Below are positions 27,052 through 34,979 of a stretch of DNA of 64,000 nt, in pieces (the first letter of the stretch is position 1; each line of letters begins with the position of its first letter). The stretch covers positions 1,798,001 through 1,862,000 of the forward strand of contig NZ_CP029463.1 in the NCBI RefSeq assembly GCF_003148385.1, written 5' to 3'. The position numbers and the translations under genes were made by a program. A model generated the notes under the pieces. It was not told the DNA's origin. It saw nothing but the letters and a program-made list of their open reading frames with translations, and made no database searches. This DNA comes from Flavobacterium sediminis (lineage in GTDB: Bacteria; Bacteroidota; Bacteroidia; Flavobacteriales; Flavobacteriaceae).

Positions 27052-27978
27052 ATGAAGATTGAAACACAGTTAGAAAAAGTAGCAGCTATACAGCATCTGG
27101 AGCTTTTAGCAAATCAGGTTGTTGAAGGTTTTATTTCGGGAATGCACAAGTCACCGTTTCACGGTTTTTCCGCAGAATTTGCAGAGCATAAGATTTACAA
27201 TCCCGGAGAAAGTACCAAATTTATCGACTGGAAGTTATTTGCTAAAACCGATAAGCTGTTTACGAAGCGATTTGAGGAAGAAACTAATTTACGTTGCCAT
27301 ATTATCATAGATGACTCTTCTTCGATGCATTATCCGGCTTTAGAGCGTTCAATGCCTTTCTATCATAGCAAAATAGGTTTTTCGGTTTTGGCAGCAGCCA
27401 GTCTTATGAATTTACTGAAAAAACAACGTGATGCGGTAGGCTTAAGTATTTATTCAGATGAATATGAATATTATGCGCCGGAAAAAGGAAGTGAGCGCCA
27501 TCATCGTATGTTGCTGCATCAGTTGGAACAACTTTTGGATAAAAACCCGGAGAATAAGAAAACAGATACGGTTACTTTTTTACATCAGATTGCTGAAAAA
27601 ATACACCGTCGCTCTATGATTATTCTGTTTACAGATATGTTTCAGAAAGAAGATGAAGATAAGATTTTTAAAGCGCTACAACATTTGAAACACAACAAGC
27701 ATAAAATTGTGGTTTTCCATGTTTTTGATAAGGATAAAGAATTCTCGTTTCAATTTTCAGATGCACCTAAGAAATTTATAGATGTGGAAACAGGAGAATC
27801 CGTTCAGCTATTTGCTGAAAATGTAAAAGAGAGTTATCAAAAAGCAGTTGAAATGTACTTTCAGAAAATTAAAGAAAATTGTTTACAATATAAAATTCAG
27901 TATGTACCGGCAGCTGTGGGAGAAAATTTTGAAAAAATTTTAATATCCTATTTGATTGAAAAACAGAAGTTTGTTTAA
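27052..27978 (+). CDS. DUF58 (VWA-like) protein of a MoxR-associated cluster
   Basis: The 308 residues contain the DUF58 signature YNPGESTKFIDWKLFAKTD (about residues 50-67), then a von Willebrand A-like start, HIIIDDSSSMH, and SVLAAASLMNLLKKQRDAVGL. DUF58 proteins usually pair with a MoxR-type AAA ATPase. Here the gene stands alone between trxA and the tRNA, although a partner may lie elsewhere. A cytoplasmic scaffold or chaperone role is likely. Confidence 0.85.
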   Translation: MKIETQLEKVAAIQHLELLANQVVEGFISGMHKSPFHGFSAEFAEHKIYNPGESTKFIDWKLFAKTDKLFTKRFEEETNLRCHIIIDDSSSMHYPALERSMPFYHSKIGFSVLAAASLMNLLKKQRDAVGLSIYSDEYEYYAPEKGSERHHRMLLHQLEQLLDKNPENKKTDTVTFLHQIAEKIHRRSMIILFTDMFQKEDEDKIFKALQHLKHNKHKIVVFHVFDKDKEFSFQFSDAPKKFIDVETGESVQLFAENVKESYQKAVEMYFQKIKENCLQYKIQYVPAAVGENFEKILISYLIEKQKFV

Positions 27979-28015
27979 AAGCGGTGAAAAAAAGTGATTT
28001 TTTTTTAGAAAAACA

Positions 28016-28046
28016 TTTGCAGGAATCAAAAACCGTTGTATATTTG
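28016..28046 (+). promoter_or_regulatory. tRNA-Asp promoter (TTTG-N19-TATATTTG)
   Basis: TTTG at 28016-28019 and TATATTTG at 28039-28046 lie 19 bases apart, an exact fit to the Bacteroidota -33/-7 consensus. The tRNA begins 19 bases after the -7 box. It is the best promoter visible in the window and supports the phylum assignment. Confidence 0.8.
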
Positions 28047-28064
28047 CAACCGCAATGAAGCACT

Positions 28065-28141
28065 GGTTTGGTAGTTCAGTTGGTTAGAATACATGCCTGT
28101 CACGCATGGGGTCGCGGGTTCGAGTCCCGTCCAGACCGCCA
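28065..28141 (+). tRNA. tRNA-Asp (anticodon GTC)
   Basis: The sequence folds into a full cloverleaf. The acceptor stem GGTTTGG/CCAGACC pairs with one G-T wobble. The anticodon loop reads CTGTCAC with GTC, and the T arm has GCGGG-TTCGAGT-CCCGT. The discriminator is G, and CCA is encoded at 28139-28141. The 3' part, from 28116, is repeated at 42349 and is the attachment site of the integrated element; the gene stays whole. Confidence 0.97.
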
Positions 28142-28152
28142 GAAAAAGAGGA

Positions 28153-28178
28153 AGCTCCGTGAACAACGGAGCTTTTTT
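28153..28178 (+). terminator. tRNA-Asp terminator (duplicated in the repeat)
   Basis: An 8-bp stem AGCTCCGT/ACGGAGCT with a loop of about five bases is followed by six T residues. The same structure is copied at the right repeat, near 42386-42411. Confidence 0.85.
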
Positions 28179-28253
28179 GCCCTCTTACATTTTTAAAGAT
28201 AGTTGTGTTGTTTAGGCACGAAAGTGCCAAAGGTTTAGTAGTTAGACCAATGA

Positions 28254-28287
28254 AAAGCTGTTCCGTTTACGGAAGGGCTTTTTTGTT
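28254..28287 (+). terminator. Second hairpin terminator in the repeat
   Basis: AAGC-TG-TTCCG and CGGAA-GG-GCTT form a stem around a TTTA loop, with one internal mismatch and a T run after it. A shorter GGCAC-GAAA-GTGCC hairpin lies upstream at 28215-28228. The copy near 42487-42520 makes this a candidate insulator at the right end of the element. Confidence 0.6.
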
Positions 28288-28407
28288 TATATAGACTTCT
28301 CTATTGCATTTTTCACATCTTTTTTCTTAAAAAGCAAGTTAACTAAACAATAAATTTCCGTTTTAAATTTGTTAAATTCTTTTTTTGACGTGTTTTGTCA
28401 AAAAATA

Positions 28408-28497
28408 TAACTTCTTGATAACATAGGTTACCACACCCCAAATCACTAATTCGTCACTGTCTTCAGTAATTTCGATAATTGGGAAACTGTCGTTTTC
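28408..28497 (-). pseudogene. Remnant of a UmuD-like gene (C-terminal piece)
   Basis: On the - strand, codons from 28497 down to 28408 read ENDSFPIIEITEDSDELV and then IWGVVTYVIKKL. The chromosomal UmuD encoded at 44337-44768 ends in SELLIWGVVTYVIKKL. The match is immediate, but a stop codon (28498-28500) precedes ENDSF, and nothing of the catalytic domain is left upstream. It is a decayed relic inside the element, next to the integrase, suggesting that an ancestral element carried an SOS-mutagenesis gene pair. Confidence 0.75.
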
Positions 28498-28537
28498 CTA
28501 ATACAGACTAAATTCATAAATTCTTTTCCTCAAAAAA

Positions 28538-28580
28538 GGTGTCCTTTTAGGTGTCCCATAAAAACCTATAGGTGTCCCAT
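28538..28580 (+). repeat. Three GGTGTCC direct repeats before the integrase gene
   Basis: GGTGTCC occurs at 28538, 28550 and 28571; the last two copies share the longer TAGGTGTCCCAT. The spacings are 12 and 21 bases. They sit 34-76 bases before the integrase ATG, so they may be integrase arm-type sites, excisionase sites or an autoregulatory operator. No copy is visible at the right end. Confidence 0.6.
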
Positions 28581-28613
28581 TATACAATCAATTTTAATTA
28601 TAGTTTATAAGCC

Positions 28614-29834
28614 ATGAAAAAATTAAGTATTTTATTTATTTTACCTAAAGGTAAAGTTAGACGTGATAACAAAATAGTTATTAAATGTAGAGTAACATAT
28701 GATAAGAATAGAAAGGAATTCTCTACCGGAATATTTATAAATCCTGATTATTGGGATGGAAAAAGCCAAGAAGTAAAAAATTCCAATGGGAGTAATATTG
28801 TTAATTCACAACTAAACCTGATTAAGACAAAAATTAATCAGGTTTTTTTATACCTACAAGTGAATGATACTAAATTCACTGTTGAAGATATTTTGAGAAA
28901 ATATAAAGGAGAACCAACTAAAAAGGAATTTGGAATAGTAGAAGTGTATAATAACTATTTACTACGAATTGAAAAGTTAGTTGGAAAGGATATTCAACTG
29001 GTTACCTATAACAAGTATATAGAGTCTTTAAGGCATTTAAAAGCCTTTCTAAAGTCGAAATATAAGCAAAAGGATATTTTGGTGTTAGAATTAAAATATC
29101 CTTTTATAACAGAGTATGAGTATTTTTTAAAGACTGAACAAAATCTTCAATTGAGTACACTTAATAAAGCTATTCAAAGATTTAGAAAAGTAATTTCTTT
29201 TGCAATTAGTCAAGGCTATTTAGATAGAGATCCTTTTTACGCTTATAAAGCAAAAAGATTAAAAAAAGAAGTAGTATTTCTAAATTCAAATCAATTAAAA
29301 GCTTTAGAGTGTAAAAATTTTGAAATAGTTAGACTGCAACAAATTAAAGATATGTTTGTGTTTTGTTGTTATACAGGTTTAGGTTTTAAAGAAATGATGG
29401 GTTTGAAATATTCTAACATCATTGAAAGATTTGATGGAAACGAATGGCTGAGTGTTAAGCGTAATAAGACCAGTAGAGTTTATTATGTTCCAATATTACC
29501 TATTGCAAAAGTTTTGATTAAGAAATATCAAAATGAAACAGATTATGTATTTCCAAGAATGTCAAATCCTAAATTCAATGCCTATTTAAAGGAAATAGCG
29601 AATGTGGTAGGAATACAACTCAATTTAACCCATCACATTGCTAGAAAAACTTTTGCAACTACAGTTTTGTTATATAATGATGTGCCAATGGAAGTAGTGT
29701 CTGAACTATTAGGGCATTCTAAATTATCTACAACACAAGAACATTATGCAAAGGTGGTTCAAAAGAAAGTTAGTGAGCAAATGAATTCGTTATCAGAAAA
29801 ATTAAATAAGAATGAGGAAAACCGTAAGGATTAG
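28614..29834 (+). CDS. Tyrosine integrase of the element
   Basis: The 406-residue protein has an N-terminal arm-binding domain (FSTGIFINPDYWDGKSQEV), a core-binding SAM-like domain (about residues 95-200), and a catalytic domain with HHIARKTFATT (HxxR) and LGHSKLSTTQEHYAKV carrying the nucleophilic tyrosine. The Arg I position reads YTGLGFKEM, with glycine instead of arginine, as in a number of Bacteroidota recombinases such as IntDOT. It faces into the element from the tRNA side and should catalyse integration and excision. Confidence 0.93.
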   Translation: MKKLSILFILPKGKVRRDNKIVIKCRVTYDKNRKEFSTGIFINPDYWDGKSQEVKNSNGSNIVNSQLNLIKTKINQVFLYLQVNDTKFTVEDILRKYKGEPTKKEFGIVEVYNNYLLRIEKLVGKDIQLVTYNKYIESLRHLKAFLKSKYKQKDILVLELKYPFITEYEYFLKTEQNLQLSTLNKAIQRFRKVISFAISQGYLDRDPFYAYKAKRLKKEVVFLNSNQLKALECKNFEIVRLQQIKDMFVFCCYTGLGFKEMMGLKYSNIIERFDGNEWLSVKRNKTSRVYYVPILPIAKVLIKKYQNETDYVFPRMSNPKFNAYLKEIANVVGIQLNLTHHIARKTFATTVLLYNDVPMEVVSELLGHSKLSTTQEHYAKVVQKKVSEQMNSLSEKLNKNEENRKD

Positions 29835-29864
29835 AAGTCTTTATGTCTTAAAATTGATTTGAAT

Positions 29865-30113
29865 TTATTCTGTTGTTTTAAAAAGTTCATTCATATCAAT
29901 GTTGAGGAAAGAAGAAATCTGGTAAAGAGTATAGATTGAGGTGTTTATTACACCTCTTTCTATTCTACTTATTTGGGAAATTTCCAAACCTAATTCATTG
30001 GCAAGTTGCTCCTGAGTTAAACCTTTAGATTCTCTTAGTTTTCTAAGGTTTTTACCAAATAATTTTAATATTTCTGTTTTATCCTTTGCTAACACAGGAT
30101 AAAATTCGAACAA
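29865..30113 (-). CDS. XRE-family transcriptional repressor
   Basis: An 82-residue protein with one Cro/CI-type helix-turn-helix: GKNLRKLRESKGLTQEQLA, then LGLEISQISRIERG, where the recognition helix lies. It has no extra effector domain. It is transcribed divergently from the gene block at 30173, and a palindrome lies between them, so it is the probable repressor of that block. Small repressors of this type control lysogeny modules and restriction-modification operons. Confidence 0.9.
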   Translation of the reverse strand: MFEFYPVLAKDKTEILKLFGKNLRKLRESKGLTQEQLANELGLEISQISRIERGVINTSIYTLYQISSFLNIDMNELFKTTE

Positions 30114-30129
30114 TAGGATATTTATTTAG

Positions 30130-30151
30130 TAGGCATATTTGCCTATATTTG
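30130..30151 (+). promoter_or_regulatory. Palindromic operator over a -7 promoter box
   Basis: TAGGCA-TATT-TGCCTA (30130-30145) is a perfect 6-bp inverted repeat. A TATATTTG -7 box at 30144-30151 overlaps its right arm by two bases. It is 22 bases before the gene at 30173 and 17 bases from the XRE gene on the other strand. Binding there by the XRE protein would block the rightward promoter. Confidence 0.65.
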
Positions 30152-30172
30152 TTTAATTAAAACTTTTTACAC

Positions 30173-30631
30173 ATGAGAACTAAACTTTTATTTCTATTAG
30201 TAATCCCAATTTTTGGGTTTGCACAAAAAGGTGAATTGCTTCAATTTGCGTATGCTTCTTATATTCTGTATCAAGAAAATACAGCTGATTTAATAGAGAT
30301 GCCAATAACAGTAGTTATAGATCATCCTGAAAAAGATTGGGTAAGTGTATTTGAAAATCATCAAGATGAATCAAAACTTATTTTAGAACTGAAACCTTCA
30401 GGTAACACAGAAGAGGTTAACGAATATTTCGTCGATGAGCAACGTAAAATTTACAGAAGAGTCTATACTGAAGACTCTGGTGATTTGTATAGTATATTTT
30501 TCCTTATGGATAAGTCTGAGAGAGAAGAAATACATTTATATAAATTAAATAGTGATAATAATTTCATTCCTTATATGTCATTAATGACAATGGAATATAT
30601 GGATGTTTTTTATAATAAAATTATTAGATGA
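30173..30631 (+). CDS. Exported protein of unknown function (cargo block, gene 1)
   Basis: The 152 residues begin with a cleavable signal (KLLFLLVIPIFGFAQ), so the product acts outside the cytoplasm. The mature part is acidic and mostly beta-predicted, with ITVVIDHPEKDWVSVFENH and RRVYTEDSGDLYSIFFL. I recognise no family. It is the first gene under the operator at 30130 and overlaps the next gene by 4 bases (ATGA-type), so it heads a coupled block. Confidence 0.65.
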   Translation: MRTKLLFLLVIPIFGFAQKGELLQFAYASYILYQENTADLIEMPITVVIDHPEKDWVSVFENHQDESKLILELKPSGNTEEVNEYFVDEQRKIYRRVYTEDSGDLYSIFFLMDKSEREEIHLYKLNSDNNFIPYMSLMTMEYMDVFYNKIIR

Positions 30632-31041
30632 ATATGTTTACAATTTTAATTATTATAACACTTGTAATTATATATTTTATTATTGCAGGAATTAAAGAAA
30701 ATGAAACAAGAGAAGCTGTTGATAGAGAGAGAAGAATAAGTAATAAAAAAATAGCAGACATTCACTTTCAAAATATGGTTCAAAATGCATTAAACAGGCA
30801 AAAACTTTTAAATGAAGTTCATAATAATTTTATTATTGAACTTGAAAATGAAGATTATATTAAAAAAGCACGTATCGAGGATGAAATATTAAAAATTCAA
30901 TTAAATTGTTATGTTGATGATTACTATGATGCTCAAATTTTTGCTGAAAACTTATTAAATTCTTTGAATTATACAACTGGAATTAATCAGATTAATGTAT
31001 TTGATTGTGACGGATTTGCTGTTGCAACAACTTCAAGATAA
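30628..31041 (+). CDS. Small membrane-anchored protein of unknown function (gene 2)
   Basis: One N-terminal hydrophobic helix (ILIIITLVIIYFIIAGI) is followed by about 115 residues of charged helix and a short C-terminal beta part with VFDCDGFAVATTSR. No family is recognised. It is translationally coupled to the exported protein before it and followed 59 bases later by a third membrane-anchored product, so the three probably sit in the same envelope location. Confidence 0.6.
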   Translation: MNMFTILIIITLVIIYFIIAGIKENETREAVDRERRISNKKIADIHFQNMVQNALNRQKLLNEVHNNFIIELENEDYIKKARIEDEILKIQLNCYVDDYYDAQIFAENLLNSLNYTTGINQINVFDCDGFAVATTSR

Positions 31042-31100
31042 ACTTAAGAGTTAAAATAAGAGGGGAAATTATTTTAAAAAAGATCCAACTAAATTAGATT

Positions 31101-31889
31101 ATGAATGAACCAAATTCAATTTTAGAGTTCTTAGGAATTTTAGTAATAATGGGCGTTGTAATGGCAGTAGTTATTACTTTGTTTATTGAAGGCAAAGAAA
31201 AATTAAGTAATATTCAAAGAGAAAATAAAAATAATTCAAAGGTTTTTAAAGATTCTAATCATCTAATGACAAAAAGTGTTAATCATAAAGATTTGGAAAA
31301 TTATAAGTCTCAAAAAATTCTCATAGAAAACTCATTTAGCGAATTAGATAAAACAAAATTATTTATTAATTATATATTCTATGACTTTTGTTTTAATATA
31401 GAAACAGCAAAAATGTTTTTAGTAGAAAGTAAGTCACAAGAAAGTATAATTATGGGATTGTTGGTTTTTCAATTCGAATCTGAAAAATTATTAGAAAAAG
31501 TATTAAAGATTTTTTTTAGAAAAAAATATGGATTCGAACTTGGTGAGGGAAGTTATAATACTTATAGAATTGATGGTTTTAAATTTTATATAGATGTACA
31601 TAGAGAATATAATGATGATAATAACAGTTATTTTGATATACTATATAATGATTTTGAAGATGTTGTAGATGAACAGAATAATGAAGTATTAATTGCAAAA
31701 AATTTTATTGTTTATTGTAAAGACAATTTTCCTAAAGCAATATTTGTTCTGGTTTATGACCCAATTTTAGAAGTGCATTTTGTTAGAAGAGTTTATGAAG
31801 ATGGAAAAAGTATCATGTTAACTAAAATCATTGACGCAGAAAACTACGAGTTAATTACTTTTTTAGAAGAATATGTTTTAAAATTATAA
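31101..31889 (+). CDS. Membrane-anchored protein of unknown function (gene 3)
   Basis: An N-terminal helix (ILVIMGVVMAVVITLFI, about residues 11-28) anchors a soluble domain of about 230 residues rich in aspartate and tyrosine. The central part, KKYGFELGEGSYNTYRIDGF and FYIDVHREYNDDNNSYFDI, is predicted alternating strands and loops. It resembles none of the families I know. It is followed 3 bases after its stop by gene 4, so all four probably form one operon under the XRE operator. Confidence 0.6.
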   Translation: MNEPNSILEFLGILVIMGVVMAVVITLFIEGKEKLSNIQRENKNNSKVFKDSNHLMTKSVNHKDLENYKSQKILIENSFSELDKTKLFINYIFYDFCFNIETAKMFLVESKSQESIIMGLLVFQFESEKLLEKVLKIFFRKKYGFELGEGSYNTYRIDGFKFYIDVHREYNDDNNSYFDILYNDFEDVVDEQNNEVLIAKNFIVYCKDNFPKAIFVLVYDPILEVHFVRRVYEDGKSIMLTKIIDAENYELITFLEEYVLKL

Positions 31890-31892
31890 AAT

Positions 31893-32210
31893 ATGGCAGA
31901 AATATTAAAAGCAAACTGTAGAATTTGTAATTACAAAGTAGAGGTTAAATATGGTGGAGGGAAATTCGATTATTTAACAAACAATCCAGTTCCCGCATTT
32001 AATAAAACTACAGAAGAAATAGAAAGTGTAAATTTTTTGACTGAAAAAGAAAATTCAAACTACGTTTTTTATTCAAATGACGAAATTAAAGGAGATAATG
32101 AAGATGGATATATTTTTAGAAATTTTGATTTAGAATTAAATCAGATAAATAATTATTGTCCAAAATGTAAAAACTATAGCTTAACTTTTCAAAGCTATAT
32201 TTATTCTTAA
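31893..32210 (+). CDS. Small zinc-ribbon-like protein (gene 4)
   Basis: The 105 residues contain two CxxC pairs, CRIC near residue 8 and CPKC near residue 90, the layout of a split zinc ribbon. The part between them (GGGKFDYLTNNPVPAFN) is loop-like. It could bind nucleic acid or a partner protein. It directly follows the membrane-anchored gene 3. Nothing more specific can be supported. Confidence 0.55.
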   Translation: MAEILKANCRICNYKVEVKYGGGKFDYLTNNPVPAFNKTTEEIESVNFLTEKENSNYVFYSNDEIKGDNEDGYIFRNFDLELNQINNYCPKCKNYSLTFQSYIYS

Positions 32211-32401
32211 AAATTTTTTTTAATTTTTTTCAGAACGTTTATTAAAAACGAAAGTACCTATTAAGCCAACATCATCCCCCGACTTCTTCAAAATTTTGGG
32301 TTATCCCCCTAGTATAAATATGGAAGTTATTTTAATCATTCCGCTTTATTCAAGGTTTGGGATAAATCCAATATTGTTTAATCTTAAAAATTTAAAAGAC
32401 T

Positions 32402-32740
32402 ATGGTACAAATTGTAGGTTACAAGGAATTTAAAAGAGAAGATGGAGAAAATTTTTACTCTTTAATTGTTCAAGGTGGTGTTGAAGCAGTAGTTAGTAAA
32501 GTTACAGGAAGAACTTATTTAACTGCAAATAAAGCTTCAGTTTCATGCACATTTGACGAACCAACTTGTAAGAGTTTAATTGGAACTAATCTAGAAGGTA
32601 AAATTACTAAAGTAGAAGTTGAACCTTACTCTTATATTGATGAAGAAACTGGTGAAGAAATCGAGAGAAATCATCGTAATGTGTTTATGACTGATGAAGA
32701 AGTCACTATGAATGAGCATGTCATTCAAGAAGAAATTTAG
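32402..32740 (+). CDS. Small protein of a phage-type recombination block, possible single-strand-binding role
   Basis: The 112-residue protein is predicted mostly beta (VQIVGYKEFKRE, then VEAVVSKVTGRTYL and EGKITKVEVEPYSY) with an acidic C-terminus, a composition seen in phage single-stranded DNA-binding proteins. I do not claim the family. It lies just upstream of a Sak4-like ATPase with a terminator between them, so it is probably part of the element's DNA-processing functions. Confidence 0.5.
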   Translation: MVQIVGYKEFKREDGENFYSLIVQGGVEAVVSKVTGRTYLTANKASVSCTFDEPTCKSLIGTNLEGKITKVEVEPYSYIDEETGEEIERNHRNVFMTDEEVTMNEHVIQEEI

Positions 32741-32770
32741 TATATGCCATACAGATTATTACATGCAACA

Positions 32771-32800
32771 AAAGGGTTCTACAGAGAGCCCTTTTTTTAT
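32771..32800 (+). terminator. Terminator between element genes
   Basis: A 10-bp stem AAAGGGTTCT/AGAGCCCTTT (one G-T pair) with an ACAG loop (32771-32794) is followed by T residues. It separates the small gene at 32402 from the ATPase gene, which may therefore have its own promoter or rely on read-through. Confidence 0.8.
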
Positions 32801-32830
32801 TTTTTAAATGTTTAATTAAATATATAAGCC

Positions 32831-33688
32831 ATGCAATTAAAAAAAGCAAAAAGACAACAAGTAAAATTAAAAATTGGTTTGTCAGGACCAAGTGGTTATG
32901 GGAAAACCTATAGTGCACTATTATTAGCTTTTGGAATGACTAATGATTGGAATAAGATAGCTATTATAGATACAGAGAATAATAGTGCAAGTTTATATTC
33001 TCATTTAGGAGAATTTAATGTGTTAACTTTAAATGAACCCTTTACTCCAGAGCGTTATATTGAAGCTATTAAAGTTTGCGAAAACGAAGGAATTGAAGTT
33101 TTAATTATTGACTCAATTTCGCACGAGTGGAATGGAAAAGGAGGTTGTTTAGAGATACATGAACAGCTTGGAGGAAGATTCCAAGATTGGAATAAAGTAA
33201 CTCCCCGTCATAATTCGTTTTTAGATGCGATTATTCAATCTAAACTTCATGTTATAACAACTTCAAGAAGAAAAGTAGATTATAGTTTAGACCAAGATTC
33301 AAATGGTAAAACTAAAGTGATGAAATTGGGAACTAAGGAAATTCAACGCGAGGGTTACGAATATGAAATTACCGTAAACTTTGAGTTTTTAAATGATAAA
33401 CACCTAGTTACTGTAAGCAAAGACAGAACTGGACTTTTTGTGGGTAAACCTGAATTTATAATTAACGCTTCTACAGGTAAAAAACTATTGGATTGGTGTA
33501 ATCAAGGAACATCTTTTGAAGAGTTAAAAGTGATGATTGAAAGCACAACTTCAACCGATGAATTGAAAAATATTTATAATGAAAACACTCAATTTAAAAC
33601 GGAACTATATCCTTTAATTATAAAAAGGAATGAAGAATTAAATTCAATTAATTCTCAAGTTGTAAATGACAATATTGTTCAACCATAA
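32831..33688 (+). CDS. Sak4-like RecA-fold ATPase (phage-type recombination)
   Basis: Residues 15-30 hold a Walker A (GPSGYGKTY). A Walker-B-like VLIIDSISHEWNGKGG follows near 95, and the later LHVITTSRRKVDYSLDQD fits the AAA_24/Sak4 group of phage-encoded RecA-fold ATPases. These anneal or load onto single-stranded DNA with a partner protein. The next gene product is a DUF3871-like protein of the same mobile-element context. The 285-residue length is normal for the group. Confidence 0.75.
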   Translation: MQLKKAKRQQVKLKIGLSGPSGYGKTYSALLLAFGMTNDWNKIAIIDTENNSASLYSHLGEFNVLTLNEPFTPERYIEAIKVCENEGIEVLIIDSISHEWNGKGGCLEIHEQLGGRFQDWNKVTPRHNSFLDAIIQSKLHVITTSRRKVDYSLDQDSNGKTKVMKLGTKEIQREGYEYEITVNFEFLNDKHLVTVSKDRTGLFVGKPEFIINASTGKKLLDWCNQGTSFEELKVMIESTTSTDELKNIYNENTQFKTELYPLIIKRNEELNSINSQVVNDNIVQP

Positions 33689-33698
33689 AATTAATACG

Positions 33699-34694
33699 AT
33701 GGAATTAGTTACTACAAGACAAGAAGGGATTGTGGTTGAAGAATCACAAATTGTAAAATCACATCCTAAAAGAAATTTCATAGAAGCAAATACTATACAA
33801 GTTGACATAAATCATTTAAAAGATGAATGTATTATACCTGTATTTGCAAAAGATAATGAAACAACCATTTCCCATTATCAGTTTATTAATACAACTAAAA
33901 GTGCGATTAAAGAAATATTAGATTACCAAGGCGATTTAATACCAGATATTAGGGTCAGTCATATAATTAAAGGTAGAGTTCCAAGTGCCATTGGTAAACC
34001 CGCAAAAGAACTTTTAGAAAAAGAAAAAACCATTTACTATGAGAGAATGGCTTTTTTGTTTGAAATCCCTCAAATATCCGAAGAAGTTAATGGTAATAAA
34101 CTCAATCTCTGTATCGGAGGTGTTAGAGCTTATAATCAAGAAAATCTTTTTAGTAAAAAAAGTATTGAGAAATTTAAAGTCTTCATTGGGTTTCAAAATA
34201 CTATTTGCACAAATCTATGCATTTCAACAGATGGCTTGTTATCGGATTTGAGAGTTTCTTCAGTTGAAGAATTGAAGAAATCCATTATACAATTGGTTAA
34301 TGAATATGACAGGAAAGAGCATTTAATAGAAATGAAAAAATTGAATGATTTCTATTTATCAGAAAGTCAATTCGCTCATCTTATTGGTAAAATGAAATTA
34401 TTTTCTCATTTAGAAAAAGGACATAAAAAGACATTATTCCCATTAATGATTAATGACTCGCAGATAAATATAATAGTAAAAGATTATCATTTTGACAAGT
34501 ATTTTTCTAAAAAGGATAATAAAATTTCTTTATGGAGTCTATATAATTTATTTACCGAAGCAAATAAAAGCACTTACATTGATTCTAATTTAGAACGAAA
34601 TGTAAATGCGTGTGAGTTTATGAAATATATAGGGAATTTGCTTAAAAATAACCATTCAAATTACTTCTTACATAATAATATAATAGCGTTTTAG
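33699..34694 (+). CDS. DUF3871-like mobile-element protein
   Basis: The 331 residues include YHFINTTKSAIKEIL-like text near the start (HYQFINTTKSAIKEILDY), then LCIGGVRAYNQENLFSKKS and FIGFQNTICTNLCIST. I recognise this as the pattern of DUF3871, a family found next to recombination genes in Bacteroidota mobile elements; the function is unknown. I start it at the ATG at 33699, because the in-frame ATG at 33666 lies inside the preceding gene. Confidence 0.6.
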   Translation: MELVTTRQEGIVVEESQIVKSHPKRNFIEANTIQVDINHLKDECIIPVFAKDNETTISHYQFINTTKSAIKEILDYQGDLIPDIRVSHIIKGRVPSAIGKPAKELLEKEKTIYYERMAFLFEIPQISEEVNGNKLNLCIGGVRAYNQENLFSKKSIEKFKVFIGFQNTICTNLCISTDGLLSDLRVSSVEELKKSIIQLVNEYDRKEHLIEMKKLNDFYLSESQFAHLIGKMKLFSHLEKGHKKTLFPLMINDSQINIIVKDYHFDKYFSKKDNKISLWSLYNLFTEANKSTYIDSNLERNVNACEFMKYIGNLLKNNHSNYFLHNNIIAF

Positions 34695-34724
34695 TCCGAT
34701 TCTATAAATCAATTATAAATAAAA

Positions 34725-34979
34725 ATGACTAAAAAAGAAATTGCAGAAATACTAAAATACGCTTCTCCTAAAGTGCTTTATATTGTTACATGGAATAATA
34801 TATTAAAAAAGCTTTATTGTCCTTTTAAAGTTAAAGCAAAGCAGGATATTGGTGTAATAAAAGAAGATGAAGTTGTTTTAGTTGACGAAGTTAAAGTAAA
34901 TATGGAATTAACAACCATTTTTGTGATTAATCAAAAAGCTTATTACTATTATTATTTTGAAATCATCGTTGAAACATAG
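34725..34979 (+). CDS. Short element protein of unknown function
   Basis: This 84-residue protein has a charged N-terminal helix (TKKEIAEILKYASPKVLYIV) and a C-terminal beta part ending in tyrosine repeats (QKAYYYYYFEIIVE). No motif or family is recognised. It lies 30 bases after the DUF3871-like gene and probably shares its transcript. Confidence 0.45.
   Translation: MTKKEIAEILKYASPKVLYIVTWNNILKKLYCPFKVKAKQDIGVIKEDEVVLVDEVKVNMELTTIFVINQKAYYYYYFEIIVET

Larger units (their letters stand above)
28116..28333 (+). repeat. Left direct repeat of the integrated element (attL)
   Basis: These 218 bases recur without a difference that I can see at 42349-42566. The repeat starts in the T stem of tRNA-Asp, covers its last 26 bases, and continues for 192 bases of downstream DNA with the tRNA terminators. 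The base before the repeat differs (C here, A at the right copy), as does the base after it (G here, A at the right copy). Confidence 0.93.

Noticed and set aside
28232..28249. GGTTTAGTAGTTAGACC hairpin looking like the start of a second tRNA
   Set aside because: It pairs only as a short hairpin. No D arm, anticodon or acceptor end follows, so it is not a tRNA gene.
33666..33698. Upstream ATG for the DUF3871-like gene
   Set aside because: It falls inside the end of the ATPase gene and adds only 11 residues with no family match; the ATG at 33699 is better placed.
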